26,828 bases of DNA from the IMG/VR virus record IMGVR_UViG_3300033571_005774, positions 1 through 26,828 of that record. One strand, 5' to 3'. The notes below the pieces were generated by a model that was given only the letters and a program-made list of their open reading frames with translations, was not told the DNA's origin and ran no database searches. Position 1 is the stretch's first letter; the number at the start of each line of letters is the position of its first letter. Made by a program: the position numbers and the translations under genes. Positions 14,605 through 21,962 of the stretch are shown here, in pieces. The stretch is from a virus.

Positions 14605-14970
14605 TCAAATTTCAGAAGGTTTTTCAGGGATGTAGATGTTAGTGCCTGACTTACGGAGGTACTTAGCCAGTTTTTCAATTCTGGTCACATCGTCATGGAG
14701 CCAACCAAGAGCAGTATTGCAACTAGCACAGAGCAATCCACGTATTTCATTAGTAGCGTGGTCATGGTCAATGTGGAGCGTGTGCTCCGCACCAGTGGCA
14801 TCGTCTCCACAAGAACCACACTTAGACTTCTGCTTTTTTACAAGAGAAAGATAGTCTTCTTTGCTAATTCCATAAAGATACTTTTTGACATTGTAGGAAT
14901 GCTTTATGGCTTTTTCGCTGGTTTCGTTTTCAATGTAAATAACATCGTTTTTGTCGGGACCAAGTTTCAT
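14605..14970 (-). CDS. Endonuclease VII-like HNH nuclease
   Basis: This 121-residue protein matches the phage recombination endonuclease VII family: C51/C54 (CGSC), the catalytic LHIDHDHATNEIRGLLC (65-81) and C81/C84 followed by N85 (CASCN), then a helical tail. Such proteins either resolve branched DNA before packaging or act as free-standing homing endonucleases. Its position directly beside a ribonucleotide reductase gene, a favourite target of homing nucleases, makes the homing role attractive. The start is preceded by AGGAATAACAC on the - strand. All metal and active-site residues look intact. Confidence 0.88.
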   Translation of the reverse strand: MKLGPDKNDVIYIENETSEKAIKHSYNVKKYLYGISKEDYLSLVKKQKSKCGSCGDDATGAEHTLHIDHDHATNEIRGLLCASCNTALGWLHDDVTRIEKLAKYLRKSGTNIYIPEKPSEI

Positions 14971-15006
14971 GTGTTATTCCTAGTTGCTATCGGCTAGTAA
15001 GTTTCC

Positions 15007-16479
15007 TTAGTTTTCTAAGGAGTTCTTGATGATTGTGGTCGTTTCTTCTTCATTTAGGGGTTGGTTCATTTCTTTTAGCACCTGTGCTCTGTCGCCAAAA
15101 ATAGCACTCAAAACACCTCCGCTAGATTGGCGTGACGCAGTGATTTGAATGAACTCTTTATTCTCATCAAGTTCCTTCATAGACTTCACAAGTTTGAACA
15201 ATCGGTCTACTTCTTGAGACACGTTTGGGTCTGCGTAGCCACCATTCATTTCTTCTGCAAACCGCATGAATGCTACTCTCTGGCCTTGCATTTCAATAAT
15301 TGTTGTCAGCAAGGACTTTAGTTGCTCCTTGGTCTTTACCTCCACAGGAAGGTTGAATGCACAAGAGGTGTCAGGCTTGAAAGCAGGGCAATTGGCTGCG
15401 ACAAAGCAGGTATTGCAGTGTCGCAAAGAAGCACTTTGAGACTGTACAACAGGCACTTCTTTTAGGACATCATGACCATTTTCGGTCTCCACAATGGTCT
15501 TCATTTGATAGCCAAAAACAGGTAGTGGAGAGATGTCTTTAGGGTCTCTTGCGACAACTTCTGTGGCCTCTTGTTTGAGAACCTCTGACCCACTGTTATT
15601 AGAACCCCCCACCCCTGTTTGCATCAAACCTGTGTATAGGGGGTCGTCGTTACTATCGGCTAGTTGGGACATGTTTGTGCCTTTCTGCATGCTGGACTCA
15701 AGTTTTTTGTAAGACCATACGGCTACTTTGGTTGATTCCAAAGTGTCATCATCTATGAACTTTTGAAAATCAAAGCCTTCTTTTTCTAAAAGAGCCTTGT
15801 ATCGTGGACGAGCCTGGGCCTTCATGTTTTTTGGATAACGGACTAGTTTCTGCCCGTCCCAAATAATGGTTTCTCCACGCCTCATAGGGCTTATCCAAGA
15901 CAGTGTGGAGGTTGTGGAGAATGGGATTTGGCGAAGATTGTCTGGCTTTGCCGTGGCAAGAGCATGGAACTCTACGTTGCTTCGGCTCTTTAGTCCTCGG
16001 ATAATTCCTGAAAGAGAGGTCATAGACTCAATAGTTTGATAAGGAATGGCTATGTTTTCAAATTCAGTAGACCACTTTTGAAGCCTAGGAGTGCCGTACT
16101 TTTCTCGCCATACAACCCATCGTTTTGGGTCAATGCCTTGTGCGTAGCGTTGTTCTTCAATCCACTCAAGCCCTAGAACTTGGCTGTCAAACTCTACCCA
16201 ACCTTCAATTCGGTCATGATTATTTGAGACAAACTCTTCGTAATCAGCGGCATACTCAAGCAGTTCTTCTTTAGACAGATTGGCTTCGTCTGCGGAGGTA
16301 GCCCCAGAGTCTACCCAAACTTTCATGTCTGGAAAGAAGTGTTCACCAATCAGGTATGCCTTGGTCTTAGGCAACCCACGTTTACGGAGACCCCAGTAAC
16401 TAATCATCACATGCTGTACATCACACTTCTCCAGAAGAGTTCTGTTGCTGGGAATCTCCACTCCATTAAAGATAATCAT
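15007..16479 (-). CDS. TGT/DpdA-like protein with C-terminal Cys cluster
   Basis: This 490-residue protein has two parts. Residues 1-262 look like a TIM-barrel tRNA-guanine-transglycosylase/DpdA-like domain: VDSGATS near 56-62 (the nucleophile-type Asp/Ser-Gly-Ala strand), the WVEFDSQ strand near 94-100, HALATAKPDNL near 172-182, and STTSTLSWISPMR near 188-200, where related phage proteins have a 'S.DST.W....R' strand. Residues 270-490 are a separate region with C355-x2-C358-x5-C364-x8-C373, likely a metal or Fe-S site, then long helices. The ATG at residue 270 has its own AAAGG seven bases upstream, so the second part could be made alone. DpdA-type enzymes place 7-deazaguanines in phage DNA, but no preQ0 pathway gene is in the window. 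The start overlaps the upstream gene by four bases. Family call is moderate. Confidence 0.5.
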   Translation of the reverse strand: MIIFNGVEIPSNRTLLEKCDVQHVMISYWGLRKRGLPKTKAYLIGEHFFPDMKVWVDSGATSADEANLSKEELLEYAADYEEFVSNNHDRIEGWVEFDSQVLGLEWIEEQRYAQGIDPKRWVVWREKYGTPRLQKWSTEFENIAIPYQTIESMTSLSGIIRGLKSRSNVEFHALATAKPDNLRQIPFSTTSTLSWISPMRRGETIIWDGQKLVRYPKNMKAQARPRYKALLEKEGFDFQKFIDDDTLESTKVAVWSYKKLESSMQKGTNMSQLADSNDDPLYTGLMQTGVGGSNNSGSEVLKQEATEVVARDPKDISPLPVFGYQMKTIVETENGHDVLKEVPVVQSQSASLRHCNTCFVAANCPAFKPDTSCAFNLPVEVKTKEQLKSLLTTIIEMQGQRVAFMRFAEEMNGGYADPNVSQEVDRLFKLVKSMKELDENKEFIQITASRQSSGGVLSAIFGDRAQVLKEMNQPLNEEETTTIIKNSLEN

Positions 16480-16964
16480 TTTTCAAAACTAACGCCATTG
16501 TTCCGAGTAAGACGAAGGTCTTTGACTCGGGCTTCGTTCTGCCTGTCTATAGCCTCTTCGATAGAGTCCCATGAACGCACTTTTTTAGGGGCATCGGGTC
16601 TAAACTCTGGGCGAATGTAGGAAGGAACACCGAACATTATGGAGGTTATCCCTAGGTCAAATGCAAACGCCCACAGTTTTGGATTGCTAGTAATAAACAG
16701 GTCAATAGCACCTGAGCCACGAGCAAAAGTAATCTGTCTCTCCGCAAGGTCTTCGCCCTCCAGAGACACTGATGAGTCAATGATGTTATCCACATCAACA
16801 ATCTTGTTTACGTTCAAGAACCTAAGAGTTTCCTGCTCACTGCTGGCAGACATAATAGTCATGCGGTTGTACGCAGTTAGCATGGAGTACATGAGCACTC
16901 CTGTGGAGATGATACCGTCATCTTTAGTTCTTATTACACCGTCTAGTTCTACAAGTATGTGCAT
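16476..16964 (-). CDS. HAD-like protein lacking nucleophile
   Basis: This 162-residue protein has the outline of a HAD-superfamily phosphatase. Motif I reads LVELDGVIR (4-12), where the first Asp of the normal DxDG is Glu (E6), leaving D8. Motif II is MTIMSAS (35-41). The motif IV region reads IDLFITSNPKLWAFAFDLGITSIMF (86-110), where real enzymes have a GD or DD pair before the helix. With both acidic centres changed, it is probably catalytically dead or altered. It overlaps the TGT-like gene (ATGA), so the two may act together. A weak ribosome-binding site precedes it. Confidence 0.55.
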   Translation of the reverse strand: MHILVELDGVIRTKDDGIISTGVLMYSMLTAYNRMTIMSASSEQETLRFLNVNKIVDVDNIIDSSVSLEGEDLAERQITFARGSGAIDLFITSNPKLWAFAFDLGITSIMFGVPSYIRPEFRPDAPKKVRSWDSIEEAIDRQNEARVKDLRLTRNNGVSFEK

Positions 16965-16975
16965 TTAACTTTTTT

Positions 16976-17716
16976 CTACTCGTATCTAGCAGATGGAGGT
17001 AGGTAATCTACGTCATCTCTGGCGGTGATTGGGGTTCTTGCGTCAACTTTAAAAGGTTTTGCTTTGCCCTTTGTAACGGCCCCTGGGGCAACATAAACTC
17101 TTAGTCGGTGGCTTCCAAGTGAAGTTGAGTCATGGAGAACCATAACTCCAGCCGCATGAGCATGCTCCAAAATTGTTGCTGGGTCATTGTTGTCAATCAA
17201 CTTTGATAGCCTGTCAGTTTCTAATTGGTGGTTACCATGGTGGACCGCAAGAAGGTGGCGGCCGTAGTCAGAAATAGTTGGAACACCGTTTTTGTAAGAT
17301 ACTTCATTGTTTGCTAAGGCTCCATAGTGACCTGTTGCAGCCTTGTTTGCCACAAAGTTTGGTAGATTTTGCTTTAGTCTGTCGTTTAAGTTCGCATTTG
17401 GTGTTCTATCAGACCACTGGTACACATCAGGCGTGCTAACTTTGCTTTGGTCTACGTTTGCAGCAACTACGCCACCCATTTCTAAAGGCCTATCTAAAAC
17501 ACGAGACTGGTCTCTAGAAGGTAGTCCAGAAGCCCTGTCTTTGGCTTGTTGCATTAGTATTCTAAATTGCTCACGAGCAGCCGCACCTGTGTTTTTAAAA
17601 CGTTTTGGACTGGTGTCTTGGGCTGCACGAATAAACCCGTTAGTTCTTGTAGGAGCACCCGCTGGAGATACAGGTACATCTAGTGGTTGGTTGAGGTCTA
17701 TTTTTTTTCTAGCCAT
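16976..17716 (-). CDS. Hypothetical protein, 246 aa
   Basis: This protein is not recognised. It has a basic, Pro-rich N-terminus (MARKKIDLNQPLDVPVSPAG), a helical middle with many Asn/Gln/Ala, a His-rich stretch (LLAVHHGNHQLETDRL and EHAHAAGVMVLHD, about 154-196) and an Arg/Val-rich strand region near the end. The His pairs could bind metal. It begins at a TAATGG overlap with the upstream gene. Confidence 0.7.
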   Translation of the reverse strand: MARKKIDLNQPLDVPVSPAGAPTRTNGFIRAAQDTSPKRFKNTGAAAREQFRILMQQAKDRASGLPSRDQSRVLDRPLEMGGVVAANVDQSKVSTPDVYQWSDRTPNANLNDRLKQNLPNFVANKAATGHYGALANNEVSYKNGVPTISDYGRHLLAVHHGNHQLETDRLSKLIDNNDPATILEHAHAAGVMVLHDSTSLGSHRLRVYVAPGAVTKGKAKPFKVDARTPITARDDVDYLPPSARYE

Positions 17717-18621
17717 TATTGCTCATTTCTTTGTAGGGCTGCTCTTCTAATAAGCGTAGCCGAATCTGGTAATTCCACTCCGTAAGTGGAACTTATTTGA
17801 TTTTGTAGCATGCCCTTCATGTTTTCTTTGATGTTTCGTAAAGCATGGATAGCACCCGTGCTTTTACCCGCTTGCCAGCGGTAGTTATTGAAGTCGTTGT
17901 ACCCTTCACCTGTGGAACTAAATGCTAGGGCTCTGTTGGTGTGGATTTCGTCAAACAAGGCGTTAGCCTGGGCTCCAGCAGACCATAAGCGGGTTTCGGC
18001 ATTTCTTCTTGTCGCAGCATTATTAGCGACTCGAAGGTCGTTCTGAGCCGCTGTATAGCGTGTAACAATTTGGTTAGTCATCATGGCGTCCCCATGGGCA
18101 ATGTTCTGCCATTCAGGTTTGTTTGGGGCTTTAGAGTTTTGGTCAGGAGATACTGTCCACTCATCGTATTTAAGGTCATAGGCTGCATACGGCTTGATGT
18201 TGCGGATGTCTGTGCCAGTTGGGTTGACATAAAAAGTCAACTCGTAGCCATTCCAATCGGCTGTCTGAGGCTGTAGTTCTGTTCTAAAATCTTCGTTGAT
18301 TTGGGAGGCGATTTCTTTATCGCTAAGTCCAGTAAACGACGGGTTTGCTTTGCGGAACTGTATGAAGTTAACCCCAACAAGGCAGTCTAGGTCTGCAGGC
18401 TGACGAGCGGCTGACCATTGGTAAGAAACCCCTGACCCTGCGAGCCATGGGTGCGTCCATAATTCGGCATGGTGATACTTTCTGCTTAAGAATCCATTAA
18501 GCAGAGAGTGTATGCCTTGACGTACCCATGACCGCAATTGACGACCTTGGAAGAGCGTCGGGTCAAGGGTTGCTGCGGGTGTGCTGAAATACGAAGTCTC
18601 AACCGCACCTAAATTAGTCAT
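17716..18621 (-). CDS. Nucleotidyltransferase-like protein
   Basis: This 301-residue protein carries AGSGVSYQWSAARQPADLDC (61-80), which fits the Pol-beta-type nucleotidyltransferase signature: Gly-Ser (62-63), then about 13 residues, then D77-x-D79. A candidate third carboxylate is E127 in the strand YELTFYVNP. The preceding segment HHAELWTHPWL is helical. The C-terminal half is helical and Asn/Ala/Arg-rich, with no known domain. It could transfer NMP to RNA, protein or a small molecule; the substrate is not indicated. The call rests on motif spacing only. Confidence 0.5.
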   Translation of the reverse strand: MTNLGAVETSYFSTPAATLDPTLFQGRQLRSWVRQGIHSLLNGFLSRKYHHAELWTHPWLAGSGVSYQWSAARQPADLDCLVGVNFIQFRKANPSFTGLSDKEIASQINEDFRTELQPQTADWNGYELTFYVNPTGTDIRNIKPYAAYDLKYDEWTVSPDQNSKAPNKPEWQNIAHGDAMMTNQIVTRYTAAQNDLRVANNAATRRNAETRLWSAGAQANALFDEIHTNRALAFSSTGEGYNDFNNYRWQAGKSTGAIHALRNIKENMKGMLQNQISSTYGVELPDSATLIRRAALQRNEQ

Positions 18622-18630
18622 GAGACTAGT

Positions 18631-18930
18631 TTACTCGGCTGGGGTTGTACTTTCAGGGTCAATTCCACGCTCCTTGAGAGCGTCCTTGACTTTGTCAGAA
18701 ATAGTTGGCTGTACTGCTGGCTGAAGAGCCATTGCAATACGGTTTACTAGAGCCTGAGTTTCTAGTTCCTTGATGATGTTCTGTGAGATAGACAGTACGT
18801 CTGAAGCGTCTGCTACACGAGTAGCCTCCACAGCCTCCGTAAGGTCTTCTAGTTTGACTGCAAATGTGCCGTCTGTGTGCTGTAGAACTAGGAACGCTAC
18901 TTCTACGGTCTTTTCATTTTCGTTTGCCAT
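18631..18930 (-). CDS. Small hypothetical protein (99 aa)
   Basis: This protein is not recognised. The start is placed at the ATG at 18930, which has AAGGAGCCCAAA upstream; the frame extends further but without a signal. The N-terminal strand region (VEVAFLVLQHTDGTFAVKLE) is followed by helices and a Pro/Glu-rich tail, giving an acidic protein. Confidence 0.72.
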   Translation of the reverse strand: MANENEKTVEVAFLVLQHTDGTFAVKLEDLTEAVEATRVADASDVLSISQNIIKELETQALVNRIAMALQPAVQPTISDKVKDALKERGIDPESTTPAE

Positions 18931-18943
18931 TTTGGGCTCCTTA

Positions 18944-19507
18944 TTATTTGTCATACATGCCAAGAATCTGGCGTTTGCGAGTTGTCACTACTGAGTGTAC
19001 AGGACAGAAGTTACAAATGTAAACCTTTGGCCCTGGAGCATCTTCGGGGCTAGGCAGACCTAACTCCTTACGCTCCGCAGCAGTCTTTGGAAGAATACGC
19101 TTTTTAGGACTTTGGTAGTCGTCACAACCGTTTTTAGGGCTGAGTCTAGACTTCCAGCAGTTCATGGCGTCTTCGGCAAAAGTCATCTTTGTGTCGTAGA
19201 AGGCTTTGTCTGGGTCTAGTGCGTCTAGACCTATGGAGCCACCTTGACCTAGTTGGGTCAATACAGCCTTACGCTTTTCGGCATCTGCCCAATAAGATAC
19301 TGGGACTTTAAAAAGTTTTCCAATGTGAGGTTCGCCTGACGGGAACTTGTGCTTTTCAATGGAAACTTCCAGAAGGAAATCTTCCTCCACAGCACCTTCC
19401 CAGTCAGGAAGTTCTTCCCAAGTGTTGCAGACTAGGCAGCGGAGTAGGCGAATCAGTGGGCCTTTGTGCTCCATCTGTCTTGAGCCAAGTAATGGGATAT
19501 CGGACAT
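18944..19507 (-). CDS. Zinc-binding hypothetical protein
   Basis: This 187-residue protein has CLVC at 24-27 near the N-terminus and CNFCPVH (about 165-171) near the C-terminus, with two single Cys in the middle (NCW and GCDD). The paired Cys motifs at the two ends could form one zinc site or two. It is preceded by AAGGAGCATTAC. I do recall similar proteins among actinophage hypotheticals but no assigned function. Confidence 0.7.
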   Translation of the reverse strand: MSDIPLLGSRQMEHKGPLIRLLRCLVCNTWEELPDWEGAVEEDFLLEVSIEKHKFPSGEPHIGKLFKVPVSYWADAEKRKAVLTQLGQGGSIGLDALDPDKAFYDTKMTFAEDAMNCWKSRLSPKNGCDDYQSPKKRILPKTAAERKELGLPSPEDAPGPKVYICNFCPVHSVVTTRKRQILGMYDK

Positions 19508-19548
19508 GTAATGCTCCTTGTTAGTTACGGATTAGTTTAGTAAAAATA

Positions 19549-19884
19549 CTAGATTCGTGCTAGTCCTTGTGCACCTTTAAAGTGGTCGTTTAGACCTAGT
19601 GCACGACGAACAATGCCTTGGTGGTTTGAAGTTGAAACACTGTGCTTCTGGTCTGGAACTGTCCAGCCGTTATCTCCATGCCATGCGATAGGTGTTCCAT
19701 AAGACTTAACTATGTAGTTAGGCTTCTCTGCGTAGAGTTTGTCTGCGTTTTCTTTGTTAAGACGACCGCTTGACGGTAAGCCTGATGAAGGACCTCCAGA
19801 GAAGTTGCTTCCTTGAAAGGCTTCTCTGCCAACAATTGCTGCCTCTGCACCGTTTCTGTTAGATACTCTCTTTGGTTTAGCCAT
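19549..19884 (-). CDS. Hypothetical protein with SYGTPIAWH motif
   Basis: This 111-residue protein has a basic, Gly/Ser-rich N-terminal half (1-42). Its C-terminal half reads YIVKSYGTPIAWHGDNGW (57-74) and VSTSNHQGIVRRAL (83-96). A 'S..TPIA.....W......YS.TTSKHQ' arrangement is common in small phage and plasmid proteins without assigned function. The start follows AAGGAGATAGTC. Confidence 0.7.
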   Translation of the reverse strand: MAKPKRVSNRNGAEAAIVGREAFQGSNFSGGPSSGLPSSGRLNKENADKLYAEKPNYIVKSYGTPIAWHGDNGWTVPDQKHSVSTSNHQGIVRRALGLNDHFKGAQGLARI

Positions 19885-19886
19885 GA

Positions 19887-20072
19887 CTATCTCCTTGGAA
19901 ACGGCATTGCCGCTGGGTTCATGTTTGGGTCTTTAGGGTCTTTAGGGGCTTTAGGTTTTTTAGCAGGTGTTGATGATGCACGCTTTGCTGCAGCCAAATT
20001 AGCCAAGTATTGGATACCGCTAGGTAGGTGGCTACCGTAAGGGGCTCTGTCTGGAGGTCTGTTTGCTGGCAT
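19887..20072 (-). CDS. Small basic protein, MPANRPP type (copy 1)
   Basis: This 61-residue protein begins MPANRPPDRAPYG and ends in a Lys/Pro-rich repeat (PKAPKDPKDPN). The opening matches the 60-residue protein at 21780-21962 (MPANRPPNRAS). Beyond the shared first nine to ten residues the two differ. Function unknown; the basic tail could bind nucleic acid. The start overlaps the upstream stop as TAATG. Confidence 0.68.
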   Translation of the reverse strand: MPANRPPDRAPYGSHLPSGIQYLANLAAAKRASSTPAKKPKAPKDPKDPNMNPAAMPFPRR

Positions 20073-20401
20073 TAGTCTCTACCGTTCAGTCTCTTTAGAG
20101 CATCGGCTATGTTTGCGTGAGTAGATGGGTAGCGGTTCTTAGCAACATTGTCCATTGCTTCACTAACCTGACGGTTGGTGTACTGAGGGTGTTGTGCACT
20201 CATGGCTTTATTGTGCTCTTCTGAGTGCACAGGAGTTTTAGGCGGCACATTGGTAGGCTGCGGTGCAGGCTGAGGATTTCCAAATGGTGCACTTCCTGGA
20301 CGGGTAACTCCTGGAATGCGAGGAAGGTCAGCGTGTGGATTGACTTCTGATACAGGACCGTGTGGAGCACCTGCTCTATTGCGTCTTCTAAATAGTGGCA
20401 T
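20072..20401 (-). CDS. Pro-rich hypothetical protein (109 aa)
   Basis: This protein has a basic start (MPLFRRRNRAG), a long Pro/Gly/Gln/Asn-rich and probably disordered middle, and a helical C-terminal part (about 68-109) with alternating Ala/Asn/Arg. Not recognised. Confidence 0.68.
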   Translation of the reverse strand: MPLFRRRNRAGAPHGPVSEVNPHADLPRIPGVTRPGSAPFGNPQPAPQPTNVPPKTPVHSEEHNKAMSAQHPQYTNRQVSEAMDNVAKNRYPSTHANIADALKRLNGRD

Positions 20402-20414
20402 TTATTTCTTCTTT

Positions 20415-20735
20415 CTAACTATGTAATTCTTTAAAGGCTTTTTTGTATTGTTGTGCCAGCGACAAACCTACATCGTGACCTGGTTCGTAGGCTTTCATTA
20501 TGTGGATATCCGCTCCATTATTCATGTGCTGACCTGCCACAAGAAAATGAGATGTCGCTGTTGTATAGTCTCCCTTATTGTGAGCAGACTCACTTTTCCT
20601 TAAATAAGTTCTTGCTTTTTCGTAAAAGTTATCGGCAAGGTTGTAGTGGGCGTCATCAATGTTAGGTCCTAGGTTATCCAAATGGTTTTGCAAATTTCCA
20701 AGATGTTCCCAAGCCTGCTCATGTAATGACCGCAT
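20415..20735 (-). CDS. Helical protein, possibly TPR-like
   Basis: This 106-residue protein is almost all helix, with His/Asn/Ala-rich turns. Spacing such as 'YEKARTYLRKSESAHNKGDY' resembles a tetratricopeptide-like helical hairpin, but only one or two units are present. Function unknown. A - strand TGAGCAGG region after the start offers no clear ribosome-binding site. Confidence 0.65.
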   Translation of the reverse strand: MRSLHEQAWEHLGNLQNHLDNLGPNIDDAHYNLADNFYEKARTYLRKSESAHNKGDYTTATSHFLVAGQHMNNGADIHIMKAYEPGHDVGLSLAQQYKKAFKELHS

Positions 20736-20737
20736 AA

Positions 20738-20944
20738 CTACTTGCCTGGATTCTGCTTCTCTTGGAACTCAGTAGTTGCAAAACCGTACCCAAAAAATGG
20801 GTGTAGGCTCTGGCGGTTCTCTAGAACCTGTTCGTTACCTTGTAGGTCTAGTACTTGAGTGTCAGGACGGATTTTACGGTACTTACCATCGGTAGCACCT
20901 TCGCCTAGGCTTTCGTTCATTGAACGAGATGTGTTAACTGCCAT
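20738..20944 (-). CDS. Small hypothetical protein (68 aa)
   Basis: This polar protein is not recognised. It has a Ser/Asn/Gly-rich N-terminus, a hydrophobic 'FFGYGFATTEF' stretch near the end and a Lys/Asn tail. It is preceded by AAAGGAAAGAAA and its start overlaps the upstream stop (TAATGG). Confidence 0.65.
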   Translation of the reverse strand: MAVNTSRSMNESLGEGATDGKYRKIRPDTQVLDLQGNEQVLENRQSLHPFFGYGFATTEFQEKQNPGK

Positions 20945-21210
20945 TATTTCTTTCCTTTGATTCGTAGGTTGTCTACTTCGTCTAATGTGGCGTTAGCCGC
21001 ATCAATGTCTCCATCGTGGTAATGGAGCAGTCGGTCCTTAGCAGCAGCAAGTTTTTCTTTTGCGTCTATAAGGCGTCTAAAATCTGTTGATTGGTTAATT
21101 GCCACGCCGTGGGTGTCCACAGCCTGTAAGTATTCCAATCCAACTTGGTGTCGCATCCCTGCTTTAGGGTTGATGTCTTTAGCACCTTGACGGTTAGCGT
21201 TAACTAGCAT
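20944..21210 (-). CDS. Hypothetical helical protein (88 aa)
   Basis: This protein is not recognised. The start is placed at 21210 because it overlaps the upstream stop as TAATG; the frame extends to 21267, but that part lies within the upstream gene. Residues 40-88 are predicted helix (RRLIDAKEKLAAAKDRLLHY), ending in Lys-Gly-Lys-Lys. Confidence 0.68.
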   Translation of the reverse strand: MLVNANRQGAKDINPKAGMRHQVGLEYLQAVDTHGVAINQSTDFRRLIDAKEKLAAAKDRLLHYHDGDIDAANATLDEVDNLRIKGKK

Positions 21211-21410
21211 TATGCAAGTCTTCCTTTCACTCGTCGGGTCATTTTGTCCTCGTAGCATGGAGGGCAAAGGCCTTTGCTGTACATAAATTCAACAGGGTTC
21301 ATGATGATTCCACAGCCTGGGCACAGCATGTTCCGCTTATTAAGATTAGCATTTTTTTGGACTGTAAAAGCCTGAAGTGCCATTGTTTCTCCGCCACTTT
21401 CATCAAACAT
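21210..21410 (-). CDS. Small zinc-ribbon protein (66 aa)
   Basis: The protein has CPGC (30-33) and CPPC (49-52), a four-ligand zinc ribbon, and a basic tail. Two starts are possible: 21410 (AGGAG seven bases upstream) and an ATG nine codons later (GGAG five bases upstream). The first is used here. It overlaps the upstream stop by eight bases. Confidence 0.68.
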   Translation of the reverse strand: MFDESGGETMALQAFTVQKNANLNKRNMLCPGCGIIMNPVEFMYSKGLCPPCYEDKMTRRVKGRLA

Positions 21411-21780
21411 TGCTACTCTCCTGTGCCTCGGTTTGGGTCAGGGCTGCATGTGCTTGGATTGCCTGATTCAACGCTGCGGATGCCTCAATGTGGGAGATGC
21501 TATTTGGGGTGTGTTGGGCGATTAGGTTTACAGCACCTGACAGGTGTTGAAGGGCTAAAGTAGCGTTTTTTCGGCTATGGCTTGTGCCTCGCTGGGTAAA
21601 CGCACTATTTAAAGCAATCATAGCGGCACCCATGTGGTCGTTAAATCTGCCTGCTTTAGTCGCCCCTGTGCCTGCTAATCTTTGGCCGTGGTTAACTATG
21701 GCTAAAGCAGCAGCAGTCATGTTGTTGATGTGCTTTTGAGCCAGGGTTAACTGCGTGCTGTTGTTTAGTGGTTCTGCCAT
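21403..21780 (-). CDS. Helical, Ala-rich hypothetical protein
   Basis: This 125-residue protein is nearly all helix and Ala/His/Asn-rich, with no signal or membrane segment. It starts at a TAATGG overlap with the upstream gene. It resembles the 106-residue helical protein at 20415-20735 in composition, but no repeat is evident. Function unknown. Confidence 0.66.
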   Translation of the reverse strand: MAEPLNNSTQLTLAQKHINNMTAAALAIVNHGQRLAGTGATKAGRFNDHMGAAMIALNSAFTQRGTSHSRKNATLALQHLSGAVNLIAQHTPNSISHIEASAALNQAIQAHAALTQTEAQESSNV

Positions 21781-21962
21781 TATTGTTCTTTACTTTCAGT
21801 TATTGCCTTTGTATCGGCAGTCTTCTTGGTTCTTGCTCTGCGAGTCCTTTTGTCTTGGTGAACTCCTGCAGCGTTACTTCTGCGAATTTGACGCATGCCT
21901 TCGGCTAGGGCTGGGTTAGCCCAATGAATGCTTGCTCTGTTTGGGGGTCTATTTGCGGGCAT
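21780..21962 (-). CDS. Small basic protein, MPANRPP type (copy 2)
   Basis: This 60-residue protein begins MPANRPPNRASIHW and continues with an Arg/Lys-rich helix (DKRTRRARTKK). The start is placed at 21962 because its opening matches the 61-residue protein at 19887-20072; the longer frame runs inside the upstream gene, which it overlaps by 14 bases. The basic region could bind nucleic acid. Confidence 0.66.
   Translation of the reverse strand: MPANRPPNRASIHWANPALAEGMRQIRRSNAAGVHQDKRTRRARTKKTADTKAITESKEQ

Noticed and set aside
14580-14610. A -35/-10 promoter (TTGACG on the - strand) for nrdJ
   Set aside because: TTGACG coincides with the end of the HNH coding region and no -10 element of good match lies 16-18 bases downstream.
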